This document shows positions 27,904 to 36,697 of a stretch of DNA of 64,000 nucleotides, one piece after another. Position 1 is the stretch's first letter. The number at the start of each line of letters is the position of its first letter. The position numbers were made by a program, and so were the translations under genes. The notes under the pieces were generated by a model. The model was not told where the DNA came from, did no database searches, and worked only from the letters and a program-made list of their open reading frames with translations. Source of the DNA: Pseudomonadota bacterium (GTDB lineage Bacteria > Desulfobacterota > Desulfobulbia > Desulfobulbales > Desulfocapsaceae); the NCBI GenBank assembly GCA_018817385.1, contig JAHIUA010000024.1, positions 83,737 to 147,736 on the forward strand, in the 5' to 3' direction.

Positions 27904-29409
27904 TCAGAAAACAGAAGAATTTTTGTCGGCCATTGCTCTCCACAGGAGCTGAAATGCAGTCGTGCCTGTTGCCGAGGTTTGGAAGTGGTGGTCAAGGCGG
28001 AGCCCTGGAATAGCGATGATCCTTTCTTCAGAGAGAAGAAGGGGGTAGCAATCTCTCTTGTCGGCAGGGATTTTCTGGTCAGAGAAAAAGCGCGTAATTT
28101 TTTTTCTGCCAGGGGCGCCCAGGGGATGGAAGCGGTCACCGGGGAGAGGTGGACGCAGGAGCAGGGGGAAGTGAATTTTGGCTGGGTCAAGAAAGAGTTG
28201 CCCGGCAGTCCCTCTCTTTGGAGGTGAGAGGACTTCTTCGATCAGGAGTTCATGACCTAATTCAGGGACAGGATATCTTCCGGGACCTGGAATGGTAAGG
28301 GGGGAAAATTCCTTTTTGATAATGGACGGACCGCGATAGGCTTTTTTCCCGGCAGGGTGCTGGAAGGTGATGGTGCTCCCCTGTCTGTTCGCACGCAAGC
28401 CCTGGCAAAGATGGATTTCCCCGTTTTTTAGCGTTGTGGCCAGTAAAAGGAGATTCTCGATTTTTTGGAAAGAGGGTCTGGAGTCCATGTTCCAGCAGAT
28501 TTTTTCAAGGACTCGGCGCTGGATGGCTCGATGTTCTATTATGAACAGAGAAAGATCGAGAGAGAGTATTCTTTCCCTGGGAGGCGTGCCAGGCTCCATC
28601 CTTTCCTCTCGAACCTGATCGAGATAGGCCTTATGGCTGAGGTCCTGCAGCAGTCTGTCCTCTTCGTGGAGGATAGCGGCGGTCTGTATCAAGGTTTGTG
28701 CCATGGCCTTGTTGTATTCGTTTTCAAGCTTCGGCAGTAGATCCAGACGGATTCTGTTTCGTAGAAATCGGGTGTCAAGGTTAGAACTGTCCTGGCAAAA
28801 GGGTATTTCCTGTTCCTCCAGGAAATTGATCAGGGTCTCTTTTCTTTCTCCCAGCAGGGGGCGGATAAGTGTTCCCCGTTGCAGGGCCATTCCGGAAAGG
28901 CCTGTGCAACCGCTTCCTCGAATGAGGCGGAGCAGAACCTCTTCTGCCTGGTCATTTGCTGTATGGCCAACGGCTATACAGCCTGCCTGATATTCCTCTT
29001 GTAAAGTTTTCAGGGCCTGGTAGCGAAGCATGCGGGCTGCCTCTTCAATGGAGGTATGTTTCTCGCTGCTGGCGGCTGCAACATTGACGGCAACAGAGCG
29101 AAAGATAGCAGAACAGGCTTTTGCCCTTTCCTGGACCAATTGTTTCTCAGCTGATATCTCAGCAGGACGCAGGCCATGATCAACATAGACAGCGATACGA
29201 AGAGTGGCAGGAAAAAGAGTAGAGAGGAGATGGAGAAGGCAGACGGAATCAGCTCCTCCAGAGACTCCTATGAGTATAGGGAATTCAGGGTCAATTAAGG
29301 AAAAAGAAGCAATGACTTTTCCTATCCGCTGCTCCAGACCTCTGACGGAACGGGAGAAGTGGTTAGTCGCTTTTCGGCCTGGTTCCAGTTTTTTGTTTGA
29401 TTGTTCCAT
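27904..29409 (-). CDS. tilS: tRNA(Ile)-lysidine synthase TilS
   Basis: 501 residues. TilS attaches lysine to C34 of tRNA-Ile(CAU), changing its anticodon reading. The PP-loop 'LIGVSGGADSVCLLHLL' lies near residue 46, followed by 'YVDHGLRPAE', 'SIEEAARMLRYQAL', 'AVGHTANDQAEEVLLRLIRGSG' and 'LIRPLLG'. The C-terminal substrate-binding region with 'RFHPLGAPGRKKITRFFSDQKIPADKRD' and 'IIAIPGLRLDHHF' is complete. It is divergently placed from the Hpt gene and followed by the DUF1638 gene. Confidence 0.95.
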   Translation of the reverse strand: MEQSNKKLEPGRKATNHFSRSVRGLEQRIGKVIASFSLIDPEFPILIGVSGGADSVCLLHLLSTLFPATLRIAVYVDHGLRPAEISAEKQLVQERAKACSAIFRSVAVNVAAASSEKHTSIEEAARMLRYQALKTLQEEYQAGCIAVGHTANDQAEEVLLRLIRGSGCTGLSGMALQRGTLIRPLLGERKETLINFLEEQEIPFCQDSSNLDTRFLRNRIRLDLLPKLENEYNKAMAQTLIQTAAILHEEDRLLQDLSHKAYLDQVREERMEPGTPPRERILSLDLSLFIIEHRAIQRRVLEKICWNMDSRPSFQKIENLLLLATTLKNGEIHLCQGLRANRQGSTITFQHPAGKKAYRGPSIIKKEFSPLTIPGPGRYPVPELGHELLIEEVLSPPKRGTAGQLFLDPAKIHFPLLLRPPLPGDRFHPLGAPGRKKITRFFSDQKIPADKRDCYPLLLSEERIIAIPGLRLDHHFQTSATGTTAFQLLWRAMADKNSSVF

Positions 29410-29745
29410 AGTTATTCGTATAGCATAAATAGAGAATAGAACAAAGTGACAACTGCTCTCTCTGCTGTTTGTGTTTCTTCTGTTCTAGCTTGCCAGGGTG
29501 TTCCCGAAGATGGGTACTCAGGTGCTGCCTGTTGATTCCTGCAGGCTGAAGAGTGCTTATCCCTGAGAACTCCCAAGAAACGCATGCCAGTTTTTCACCA
29601 TGGAGCGTGAGCGGTTTGGCGATTAAGTCAATCTGTTTGCTCAAATTGAATAATCAGCTTGTCGCTCCTGGTGGTATCCATTGTCTGCAGGGAGAGGGGG
29701 AGCACTGGCTGGTTTTTTTTCCAGATGAGATTTCGGGGAAAACGT
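29410..29745. other. Divergent gap between tilS and the Hpt gene
   Basis: About 335 bp with no recognised element beyond a run of T at about 29711-29720. Confidence 0.4.
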
Positions 29746-30075
29746 ATGTCTATGTCACCCTTGCTTGAGCGGGTAAGATATCATATCTGTGATCATTTTC
29801 AGTTGCCAGAGGATAAGGTTGACGCCATGTTGCCGGCCTTTCTTACGACCTTGCAGAATCATATGAAAAATATTGAGGATGCCCTGGGAGCAAATGACCC
29901 GGCAACCATTGGTCGGATGGGTCATGCCTTGAAAGGGGCACTGCTTAATTTTGGCCTTGATGATATGGCAGATATTGCCAACATGATAGAGGATGAAGGC
30001 AAGTCGGGAAACAGTGGTGCTGATTTTAGCGGCATGGTGCAGCGCTTGAAAGAAAAACTGGCTGAAATTCTTTAG
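29746..30075 (+). CDS. Orphan Hpt (histidine phosphotransfer) protein
   Basis: About 109 residues from the ATG at 29746; longer in-frame starts lack support. The four-helix Hpt signature 'GRMGHALKGALLNFG' near residue 65 contains the phospho-accepting His, followed by 'LDDMADIANMIEDEGK'. No sensor kinase or response regulator gene is adjacent; the nearest receiver domains in the window are in the PEP-binding protein (about 28 kb upstream) and the channel fusion (about 19 kb downstream). A role as a phosphorelay shuttle is expected from the family; its partners are unknown. Confidence 0.8.
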   Translation: MSMSPLLERVRYHICDHFQLPEDKVDAMLPAFLTTLQNHMKNIEDALGANDPATIGRMGHALKGALLNFGLDDMADIANMIEDEGKSGNSGADFSGMVQRLKEKLAEIL

Positions 30076-30264
30076 AAACCGTTCCAAAATAACCTGGCCA
30101 TTTTCAGCCAGTTCGTTACAGATCCTTATACAGGTCCGAGTATTGCTCTGGCCATGTTGTCTTTTTGCCAATGGCTTCGTCCTGATTCCTCATCAAGAAT
30201 TGTCTGGTGGAAAATGATCTTTGTTGAGGTCGTTGTCCGCGAGCCAGAATATCCTATGGAACAA

Positions 30265-30305
30265 AAAAGGTGGTTTGAGAGAGATCTCAAACCACCTTTT
30301 TGCTG
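30265..30305. terminator. Bidirectional terminator
   Basis: A perfect 16-bp stem AAAAGGTGGTTTGAGA (30265-30280) with its complement (30285-30300), a GAGA loop, A-run before and T-run after. It serves pntB on the minus strand and possibly the Hpt gene. Confidence 0.9.
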
Positions 30306-30322
30306 TAATGTGGCAGGCGTTG

Positions 30323-31705
30323 CTATTCTTTGACAGCCGCCAGCAGTTTTTGGATGGATGCCTTGGCGTCACCAAAGAGCATCATTGTGTTGTCCTTGTA
30401 GAAGAGTTCGTTTTCGATTCCTGCAAAGCCCACATTCATGGAACGTTTAAGTACGACAACGGTCTGCGCTTTATCTACCTCGAGGATAGGCATGCCATAG
30501 ATGGGACTGTTCGGGTTGGTTTTGGCTGCCGGGTTGACAACGTCGTTGGCCCCGATGACCAGGACAACATCGGTGGTGCTGAAGTCGTCATTGATGTCTT
30601 CCATGGCAAAGAGCTGGTCGTAGGAGACATCGGCCTCGGCAAGGAGAACATTCATATGACCAGGCATACGGCCGGCAACGGAATGGATGGCGTAACGTAC
30701 CTCAACTCCTTGCTCGGACAGGTAATCACCGAGTTCGCGGGTAACATGCTGGGCCTGGGCTGCCGCCATACCGTATCCGGGAACGATGATCAGGGACTCG
30801 GCACTCTCAAGTACTGTGGCCACATCATCCACTTCAAAACCCTTCATGCTGCCTGTAGGACCGTCTCCGGCATCGACAACGGAATCATCGACCTTGCCAA
30901 AGGCGCCAAAGAGGACATTGGCCAATGAGCGATTCATGGCATCACACATGATCTTGGTGAGGAAAAGACCTGAGGCACCGACCAGGGAACCGACAATGAT
31001 AAGGGCGTTGTTGTTCAGGGCAAAACCGGTCATGGAGACAGCCAAACCGGAATAGGAGTTGAGCAGGGAGACGATAACCGGCATGTCAGCACCACCAATG
31101 GGGATAACGGCCAGGACGCCAAGAGCCAGAGAGAGAAGGAGGATGGCAAAAAAGGCCAGTCCATTGCTTGGGTCCTGGAAAACTATCCAGGCCAGGAACA
31201 GGGTGCCAATCAGGATGGCAGCATTGACTATCTGCTGACCAACATAGGTGATGGGCCTGGTTGAGATGATGCCCTGGAGTTTAGTATAGGCAATGATAGA
31301 TCCGGTGAAGGTCAGGGCTCCGATGATGATGGAGAGGAGCAAGGTGATCAGGGTAAAGGAGGCAAAGGCCCCTGTATGGCCTTGAAACTCGGCCATGGCA
31401 ACCAGGGCCGAGGCTGCACCACCACAGCCATTGAAGAGGGCGACCATTTCCGGCATGGAGGTCATCTCCACCTTGATTGCTGCATAACCGCCGATGGCAG
31501 CCCCTATGGCAATGGCGATAATGATCATGGTGTATCCGAACATGTCCGGATTAGCCAGAGTGGCGATAATGGCCACCGCCATCCCGATCATGGACATTTT
31601 GTTACCGAGCTTGGCTGTAGCAGGAGAACTTAAATTTTTGATACCGAGCATGAATAGCACCGCTGATATCAGATAAATAAAATCGATAATATTGACAGTA
31701 GACAT
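30323..31705 (-). CDS. pntB: NAD(P) transhydrogenase beta subunit PntB
   Basis: 460 residues, standard length. The subunit forms membrane domain II (eight or more helices in the first 280 residues) and the NADP-binding domain III at the C-terminus. Motifs: 'AIGGYAAIKVEMTSMPEMVALFNGCGGAASALVA', 'AVIPIGGADMPVIVSLLNSYSGLAVSMTGF', 'VIVPGYGMAAAQAQH', 'YAIHSVAGRMPGHMNVLLAEA' and 'LVIGANDVVNPAAK'. It couples hydride transfer between NAD(H) and NADP(H) to proton movement. Third gene of pntA1-pntA2-pntB, ending at a strong terminator. Confidence 0.96.
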   Translation of the reverse strand: MSTVNIIDFIYLISAVLFMLGIKNLSSPATAKLGNKMSMIGMAVAIIATLANPDMFGYTMIIIAIAIGAAIGGYAAIKVEMTSMPEMVALFNGCGGAASALVAMAEFQGHTGAFASFTLITLLLSIIIGALTFTGSIIAYTKLQGIISTRPITYVGQQIVNAAILIGTLFLAWIVFQDPSNGLAFFAILLLSLALGVLAVIPIGGADMPVIVSLLNSYSGLAVSMTGFALNNNALIIVGSLVGASGLFLTKIMCDAMNRSLANVLFGAFGKVDDSVVDAGDGPTGSMKGFEVDDVATVLESAESLIIVPGYGMAAAQAQHVTRELGDYLSEQGVEVRYAIHSVAGRMPGHMNVLLAEADVSYDQLFAMEDINDDFSTTDVVLVIGANDVVNPAAKTNPNSPIYGMPILEVDKAQTVVVLKRSMNVGFAGIENELFYKDNTMMLFGDAKASIQKLLAAVKE

Positions 31706-31794
31706 GGCTTGACTCTCTTATTGGTACATTTCTATGACCGCCCTGGGCACCAGATGCCAGGGCAGAGAAAATTTAGTGTCTGATTGGCACGCTG

Positions 31795-32100
31795 CTATTG
31801 TTTTTTTCTTTGCTTCTTTTTCTTGAACATCTGCAGCATTCGATCTGTGACCATGTAGCCGCCCACCACGTTGATCGTGGCAAAGACTACTGCGAGGAAA
31901 CCAATAACAGATTCGGCGTTAATAGATTCGGGCCTTCCCGTGGCAAGTAATGCCCCAACGATGGCTATGCCTGAGATGGCATTTGATCCGGACATGAGCG
32001 GGGTGTGCAGGGTTTGGGGCACTTTTGAAATGAGTTCGGCCCCGGCAAAGCAGGCCAATACAAAAATGGTCAAACCGACAATAATTGTTCCTGTATCCAT
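31795..32100 (-). CDS. pntA2: Transhydrogenase alpha subunit, membrane part (PntA2)
   Basis: 101 residues with three membrane helices: 'TIIVGLTIFVLACFAGAELI', 'NAISGIAIVGALLATG' and 'ESVIGFLAVVFATINVVGGYMVTDRML', ending in a Lys-rich cytoplasmic tail. This is the C-terminal membrane piece of PntA, encoded separately as in many bacteria with three-subunit transhydrogenases. AAGGAG precedes the ATG; it begins 11 bp after pntA1 and is followed by pntB after an 89-bp gap. Confidence 0.93.
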   Translation of the reverse strand: MDTGTIIVGLTIFVLACFAGAELISKVPQTLHTPLMSGSNAISGIAIVGALLATGRPESINAESVIGFLAVVFATINVVGGYMVTDRMLQMFKKKKQRKKQ

Positions 32101-32111
32101 TTTTTTTCTCC

Positions 32112-33242
32112 TTAACTGGCCATGAGCGACTTGGTCAGTGCGTGCATGATTTCGCCGTCTTTGGTGACCAGTGATCCTCTGGTGATTTCATCTTCCATGT
32201 TCATGGTGAAGCCTTTCTCGTCACAGAGATGGAGGAGAAATTTCTCAACGTTTTTGGAAAACATCTGACTGGCATGAAACGACATGGTGGAAGGCAGGTT
32301 GGCGTGACCGATGATGGTGACTCCGTGCACTACCGTATTCTTTCCCACCGTGGTGACGGCACAGTTGCCGCCCATCTCTGCAGCCAGATCAACGATGACC
32401 GATCCAGGCTTCATGGATTTGACCTGTTCTTCTGTGATCAGAATGGGAGCCTTTTTCCCCGGGATAAGGGCCGTGGGGATAACCACATCAGACTTGGCAA
32501 TATGTTTACTGATCAGCTCTGCCTGTTTCTGTTTGTACTCAGCGGACATCTCTTTGGCGTAGCCGCCACCGCCGGAGCCGTCTTCTTTCACCGGCACCTC
32601 AACGAATTTTGCCCCTACGGAATTGACCTGTTCCTTAACTTCGGGACGGACATCAAAGGCCTCTACCACACCGCCCAGACGTTTGGCCGTGGCGCAGGCC
32701 ATGAGGCCAGCCACACCGGCACCCAGTACCAGGACCTTGGCCGGGGCCACGGTTCCTGCTGCGGTCATGAGCATGGGGAAGAATTTGTTGATGTTGTCTG
32801 CGGCAAGGAGTACGGCCTTATATCCGGAGATGGTGCTCATGGAGGAAAGGACATCCATGGATTGGGCCAGGGAGGTTCGGGGAATGATATCAAGACCGAA
32901 GGAGGTGATTTTTTTCTCCTGCAGTCTTTTGACCAGGTCGTGGCGCATGGTAGACTGGATAATGGAGATATAGAAGGAGCCGTCCTTCAGCATCTCAACT
33001 TCTTCCATAGATAGTGGCCGAACTTTGACTACACAGTCTGCCTGGGCAATAGCCTCTTGGGCAGAGGCCACAATGGTGGCTCCTTTATCCGTATAATCCT
33101 GGTCACTGAATCCCGAGGCCAGGCCTGCACCTGTTTCGATCAAGACTTCAAAGTCTTTTTTTGTCATTCGTTTGATCGAATCTGGAATAATAGCAACCCT
33201 GTTTTCGCCCTCTTCAGTCTCTTTCAGGACAGCGAGTTTCAT
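32112..33242 (-). CDS. pntA1: Transhydrogenase alpha subunit, NAD-binding part (PntA1)
   Basis: 376 residues. The soluble domain I of proton-translocating transhydrogenase, binding NAD(H). Landmarks: 'LKETEEGENRVAIIPDSIKRM' at the N-terminus, 'TSLAQSMDVLSSMSTISGYKAVLLAA', the Rossmann motif 'KVLVLGAGVAGLMACATAKRLGGVVEAFDVRPEVKEQV' region and 'GSVIVDLAAEMGGNCAVT'. It resembles alanine dehydrogenase, as all domain I proteins do, but its position directly before pntA2 and pntB settles the call. GAGGA lies before the ATG. Confidence 0.95.
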   Translation of the reverse strand: MKLAVLKETEEGENRVAIIPDSIKRMTKKDFEVLIETGAGLASGFSDQDYTDKGATIVASAQEAIAQADCVVKVRPLSMEEVEMLKDGSFYISIIQSTMRHDLVKRLQEKKITSFGLDIIPRTSLAQSMDVLSSMSTISGYKAVLLAADNINKFFPMLMTAAGTVAPAKVLVLGAGVAGLMACATAKRLGGVVEAFDVRPEVKEQVNSVGAKFVEVPVKEDGSGGGGYAKEMSAEYKQKQAELISKHIAKSDVVIPTALIPGKKAPILITEEQVKSMKPGSVIVDLAAEMGGNCAVTTVGKNTVVHGVTIIGHANLPSTMSFHASQMFSKNVEKFLLHLCDEKGFTMNMEDEITRGSLVTKDGEIMHALTKSLMAS

Positions 33243-33513
33243 AGTGGGTCCTCATTAAATAATAAAAAAAATGTCGAATCGTTACTCCTGCAAGTGCCGA
33301 AAGTAAAGATAAGAGTGTGGAAAAGAATGAGCGGCCAATACTACGGTATATTGCCGAAATGGTCAAGAATTTAGATTTTAAGTTGAGGAAAAAAAGGAGG
33401 AAATAGCGTGCATATGTTCGCAAACTCTTCTCCTTCACAGCATTCCTTCAGGAACACTTGGAAGGATTGCTCGTCTGGAGGAGAGGGGAGGACCTTCTGG
33501 AGAAATGAATTTC

Positions 33514-34965
33514 CTATAACCTTTCTGGATTTCTTTTTTGTAGTTGCTCCAAAAGCCTGGTATGAATGTTGTCAAATCCACCATTAGACAGGATGGCGAC
33601 TACATCATTAGGTTGCAGGAGAGGGCGCAGTTTGTCAAGGATGGTGTCGGTGTCCGGGCAGGACTGGGCCTGCAGGCCACGCGTCATCAGGTCTGCTGCC
33701 AGTTGTGGCGCTGAAAAAAGATCTTCTGCAGGAATTCCCTCAAGCGGCACAGGTTCACGAATCAGGGTGAAATCGGATGAATCAAAACAGGGGATGTAGT
33801 CTTTCTGAAAAATGGCGCGCCTGGAAGAATTGGTGCGGGGCTCAAAAACGGTGATCAGGCGCTGTCCGGCATAGGCAGCTTTTAAGGCCTGGAGCGTTTC
33901 CCGGACTGCTGTCGGGTGGTGGGCAAAGTCATCAATGACTGTGATGCCATTGATGATTCCTCGTACCTCCTGACGTCGTTTTATTCCGCCGAATTGACTC
34001 AGTCCCTGGCGGGTGAGGTCGGCAGATACGCCGATTCGGTGCAGGACCGCCGCCACGGCCAGGGCGTTCAGACAGTTGTGTCTTCCCGGGAGACGGACTG
34101 CAAGGTCTGCCCATGTCTGTCCCTGAAATCGGGCTTTGAACCTGGTGCTTCCTCCCTCTGCATGCACTTCATCGAGGGACCAGTCCAGGCCCTTGTCAAA
34201 TCCGTAGCCTTGTACTTCGCAGCGGGCATCCTTTACCACTTCTGCCACATTGGGATCTTCGAGATGGGCGACGAGCAGGCCGTTTTCAGGGAGTAGCGAC
34301 ACGAACTTCTTAAAAGAACGCTTGATGGCATCCAGATCGGCAAAGATATCAGCATGATCAAATTCCACCGAGGTGATGATGGCAATATCGGGTCGATAGT
34401 GGAGAAATTTGGATTCCTTGTCAAAGAAAGCGGTGTCGTATTCATCACCTTCAGAGACGAAGTGGGGGCCGGTGCCGAGGCGAAAGTTGGCCTCAAATTC
34501 ACGGACAATACCGCCGATCATAAAGGTGGGATCAAGTCCTGCTCGGTGCAGGCAGGAGGCCAGCAGGGAGGAGGTGGTGGTCTTGCCGTGGGTGCCGGTC
34601 ACCACGAGTGAGATCCTGGATTTGATGAAAAAATGGGCCAGGGCCTGGGGGAAAGAGAGGTAAGGGATGTTGGCCTGGGCAAGGGCTATTGCCTCTGGGT
34701 TTTTTCTGGTGATGACATTTCCGACAATGACCAGGTCGGGACGGGGGCTCAGGTTTTGAGGACCATAGCCGTCGCTTGGGTGAATGCCGATTGCCTCGAG
34801 AAAGTGGGACATGGGCGGATAGACCGCTTTGTCAGAACCGCTAACGGAGTATCCGGACGATTTCAGCATCCCGGCAAGTGCGGCCATGCCGGTGCCGCAG
34901 ATTCCCATGATGTGGATATGGTGGATCGTTTCCGGGGCCTGGTTTAGAGCAGGAGAGAGTTCCAT
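33514..34965 (-). CDS. mpl: UDP-MurNAc:tripeptide ligase Mpl
   Basis: 483 residues. Mpl re-attaches the recycled peptide L-Ala-gamma-D-Glu-meso-DAP to UDP-MurNAc, saving peptidoglycan building blocks. It belongs to the Mur ligase family: 'HIHIMGICGTGMAALAGMLK' at the N-terminus, ATP-binding 'VVTGTHGKTTTSSLLAS', the Mpl-type 'SEGDEYDTAFFDKESKFLHYRPDIAIITSVEFDHADIF' region and 'VIDDFAHHPTAVRETL'. The 'DEYDTAFFDK' block argues for Mpl over MurC. Its ATG overlaps the TGA of the upstream 53-aa gene by one base, so translation is likely coupled. Confidence 0.92.
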   Translation of the reverse strand: MELSPALNQAPETIHHIHIMGICGTGMAALAGMLKSSGYSVSGSDKAVYPPMSHFLEAIGIHPSDGYGPQNLSPRPDLVIVGNVITRKNPEAIALAQANIPYLSFPQALAHFFIKSRISLVVTGTHGKTTTSSLLASCLHRAGLDPTFMIGGIVREFEANFRLGTGPHFVSEGDEYDTAFFDKESKFLHYRPDIAIITSVEFDHADIFADLDAIKRSFKKFVSLLPENGLLVAHLEDPNVAEVVKDARCEVQGYGFDKGLDWSLDEVHAEGGSTRFKARFQGQTWADLAVRLPGRHNCLNALAVAAVLHRIGVSADLTRQGLSQFGGIKRRQEVRGIINGITVIDDFAHHPTAVRETLQALKAAYAGQRLITVFEPRTNSSRRAIFQKDYIPCFDSSDFTLIREPVPLEGIPAEDLFSAPQLAADLMTRGLQAQSCPDTDTILDKLRPLLQPNDVVAILSNGGFDNIHTRLLEQLQKRNPERL

Positions 34966-35126
34966 CAGGGCTTATGGACGGTCTTTTTCACCGTTTCATA
35001 TATCTTTGCAAAGCTTGTCTCAAAGGTTGCCGGGGTAAGGCGACCCACCTCGATAAATTTGACGGCGATCTCCTTGGCTACTTTCAGGAGCACTTCGTCA
35101 GCGATTTTCCGGTCTTTGTCATCCAT
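34965..35126 (-). CDS. Small conserved-looking protein, 53 aa, coupled to mpl
   Basis: A 53-residue frame starting with 'MDDKDRKIADEVLLKVAKE' and containing 'KFIEVGRLTP' and 'FETSFAKIYETVKKTV'. It is predicted to be two helices, highly charged, with no membrane segment. Its stop codon shares a base with the mpl start (TGATG). I recall similar short 'FIEVGR' proteins in Desulfobacterota/Geobacter but cannot name a family. The tight overlap and helical pattern support it being real. Confidence 0.65.
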   Translation of the reverse strand: MDDKDRKIADEVLLKVAKEIAVKFIEVGRLTPATFETSFAKIYETVKKTVHKP

Positions 35127-35546
35127 ACTCTCTGCTCGTTAGAATAAAAATGTTTGAGTTAGGCTGTTACTGGCAGTCACTATCCCTGGGAGCATGTCCG
35201 AGATTGCCCTTTCTCCCCAACTCTTCGGAATTATCAAAAAACAATGTTCGCAATATCAGACAGATGGCTGTACTGATTTTTTGATAATTTCTTGATTTGA
35301 GAAGGAATACCTATTCTCGCATAAGCTCCTGGGCCAAATAGACAGCTGATAAAAAGTTGCCGTACAATGAAAATAATAAAAATCGTTTTCGCGCTCCCAG
35401 GTGCTGCATCTTCAGGTGCTCGGTACTTGTGGCTACGAAAAACGCCCCTGCTGTTGGAAGAAGGCCAATTCGTCGTGGGCAGCAGGGGCGGATTCCAGCA
35501 GGAATAACGGTCAAGCCATTCCTGTAGAATAGTTGTCGTCTCAGAT
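35127..35546. other. Gap holding repeat A2
   Basis: About 420 bp between the secreted protein gene and the mpl unit, mostly occupied by a family A element (35194-35322). The remainder, around 35340-35530, has no recognised feature. Confidence 0.45.
35194..35322. repeat. Dispersed palindromic element, family A copy 2
   Basis: Opens ATGTCCGAGATTGCCC and closes ATTCTCGCAT. An internal perfect 13-bp inverted pair AATTATCAAAAAA (35229-35241 with 35277-35289) makes it strongly palindromic. It aligns with copies at 1532 and 24806. Confidence 0.7.
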
Positions 35547-36137
35547 TCAGGGAAGATTGGCAATCCCTTTCAAGTCAATGCACCTGGCATAGTCTAAAAG
35601 TTCTTTTCGGCTCAGCAGTTGTCCGTCCACTGTGACAACAAAACGATTGTTGATGACAATATTAATCTTGCCACTGTTGTTCTCATAATTGACTATACCC
35701 TTGTAGCCGTTGATCAGCTCAAACTGGCCGGCGGTAGAGGCAAATATCGGGTTGGAAAACATCATGATCATGGATTGGAGGAGGGGGGAATCTGTGACAA
35801 TGGAAATGGTCACCGTTGCCTCTTCCTTCCTGTATGTTCGTTCTGCAGTCAGGCCACCGCCAAAGAGAGAGGCAGCAGTGACTTGGGATTTTCCTTCATC
35901 AGCCTCCCAGCCTGCAATGGGTTCGGGCAGGAGTTTGCTCAGGGCCTCACCTTTCTTCTGGCGAATCAACTGGCTGCCATAATCGAGGCTGCTGGCGGCG
36001 TTGGTGAAATCCTGGTTTTTGTATTCTTCCAAGGCCTTTTCAATGATCTGGATTACCGGATCTGGTTCCTCGGCCATGAGAAAAGAGGGAGCCAGGAGGA
36101 AAATACACAGCAGGAGGCGGACACTGTTTTTGAGCAT
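35547..36137 (-). CDS. Exported protein of unknown function, 196 aa
   Basis: A signal peptide ('LLLCIFLLAPSFLMAEE') is followed by a helical segment 'IIEKALEEYKNQDFTNAASSLDYGSQLIRQKKGEALSKLLPE' that looks like a TPR-type pair, then a beta-rich domain ('GGGLTAERTYRKEEATVTISIVTDSPLLQSMI', 'KGIVNYENNSGKINIVINNRFVVTVDG'). AAGGAAT lies before the ATG. I do not recognise a named family with confidence. It stands alone on its strand and probably acts in the periplasm. Confidence 0.7.
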   Translation of the reverse strand: MLKNSVRLLLCIFLLAPSFLMAEEPDPVIQIIEKALEEYKNQDFTNAASSLDYGSQLIRQKKGEALSKLLPEPIAGWEADEGKSQVTAASLFGGGLTAERTYRKEEATVTISIVTDSPLLQSMIMMFSNPIFASTAGQFELINGYKGIVNYENNSGKINIVINNRFVVTVDGQLLSRKELLDYARCIDLKGIANLP

Positions 36138-36504
36138 GAACGTATTCCTTTTTCAGGTAACAGAGAGATGACAGTCTTACAGATAAGCCTGGTCTTTGAA
36201 ACTTCTTCCTCTGCTGTATGATTGCAACTATCAGTTGGAGTTACCCTTCGCTACCCTCCATTCCTTCAAAGGTATCTGCCTGATAACTCTCTCTTGATAC
36301 GGTGAAAATTGGATATTACAGCTTAAAAGAGAAAAAAAACAGACTCTGTCCCTAAGTTCTCCCCAACTGGTATGGAGAGCAGGTTACTGGAACGCGAGGG
36401 AAAGGAAATACTACTCTTTTTCACTGTGAATCTTTTGTAATATTGGTAACACAGAATACGATTGCTGGCAATATCAGAGGTTGAATCTTTTGTTTATTGG
36501 CTTG
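36138..36504. other. Gap upstream of the secreted protein gene
   Basis: About 365 bp without a gene, holding the promoter of the minus-strand secreted protein. No clear elements were assigned. Confidence 0.4.
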
Positions 36505-36556
36505 CCCAAAAAACAAACAGGCCCTTTACTTGTTTTCAAGTAAAGGGCCTGTTTTA
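36505..36556 (-). terminator. Intrinsic terminator after tRNA-Gln
   Basis: A perfect 15-bp stem (36517-36531 with 36538-36552, ACAGGCCCTTTACTT) followed on the minus strand by TTTGTTTTTT. Confidence 0.92.
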
Positions 36557-36559
36557 TAC

Positions 36560-36633
36560 TGGCTGGGGGACAAGGATTCGAACCTTGATAAGCGGAGTCA
36601 GAGTCCGCTGTCTTGCCATTAGACCATCCCCCA
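36560..36633 (-). tRNA. tRNA-Gln (CTG anticodon)
   Basis: 74 nt with encoded CCA. The acceptor stem TGGGGGA pairs with TCCCCCA, the anticodon stem GCGGA/TCCGC encloses loop CTCTGAC with anticodon CTG, and the T-loop GGTTCGAATCC is standard. Flanked by its own promoter and terminator. No integrated element is seen beside it. Confidence 0.96.
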
Positions 36634-36654
36634 AGGATAGCTCACGAGTAGGTT

Positions 36655-36683
36655 TATTTAGAAAATTTCGTAGCTCATGTCAA
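36655..36683 (-). promoter_or_regulatory. Promoter of tRNA-Gln
   Basis: On the minus strand TTGACA, a 17-bp spacer and TAAATA, ending about 20 bp before the tRNA. Near-consensus sigma-70. Confidence 0.8.
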
Positions 36684-36697
36684 GAAAAAAGAGGTAG

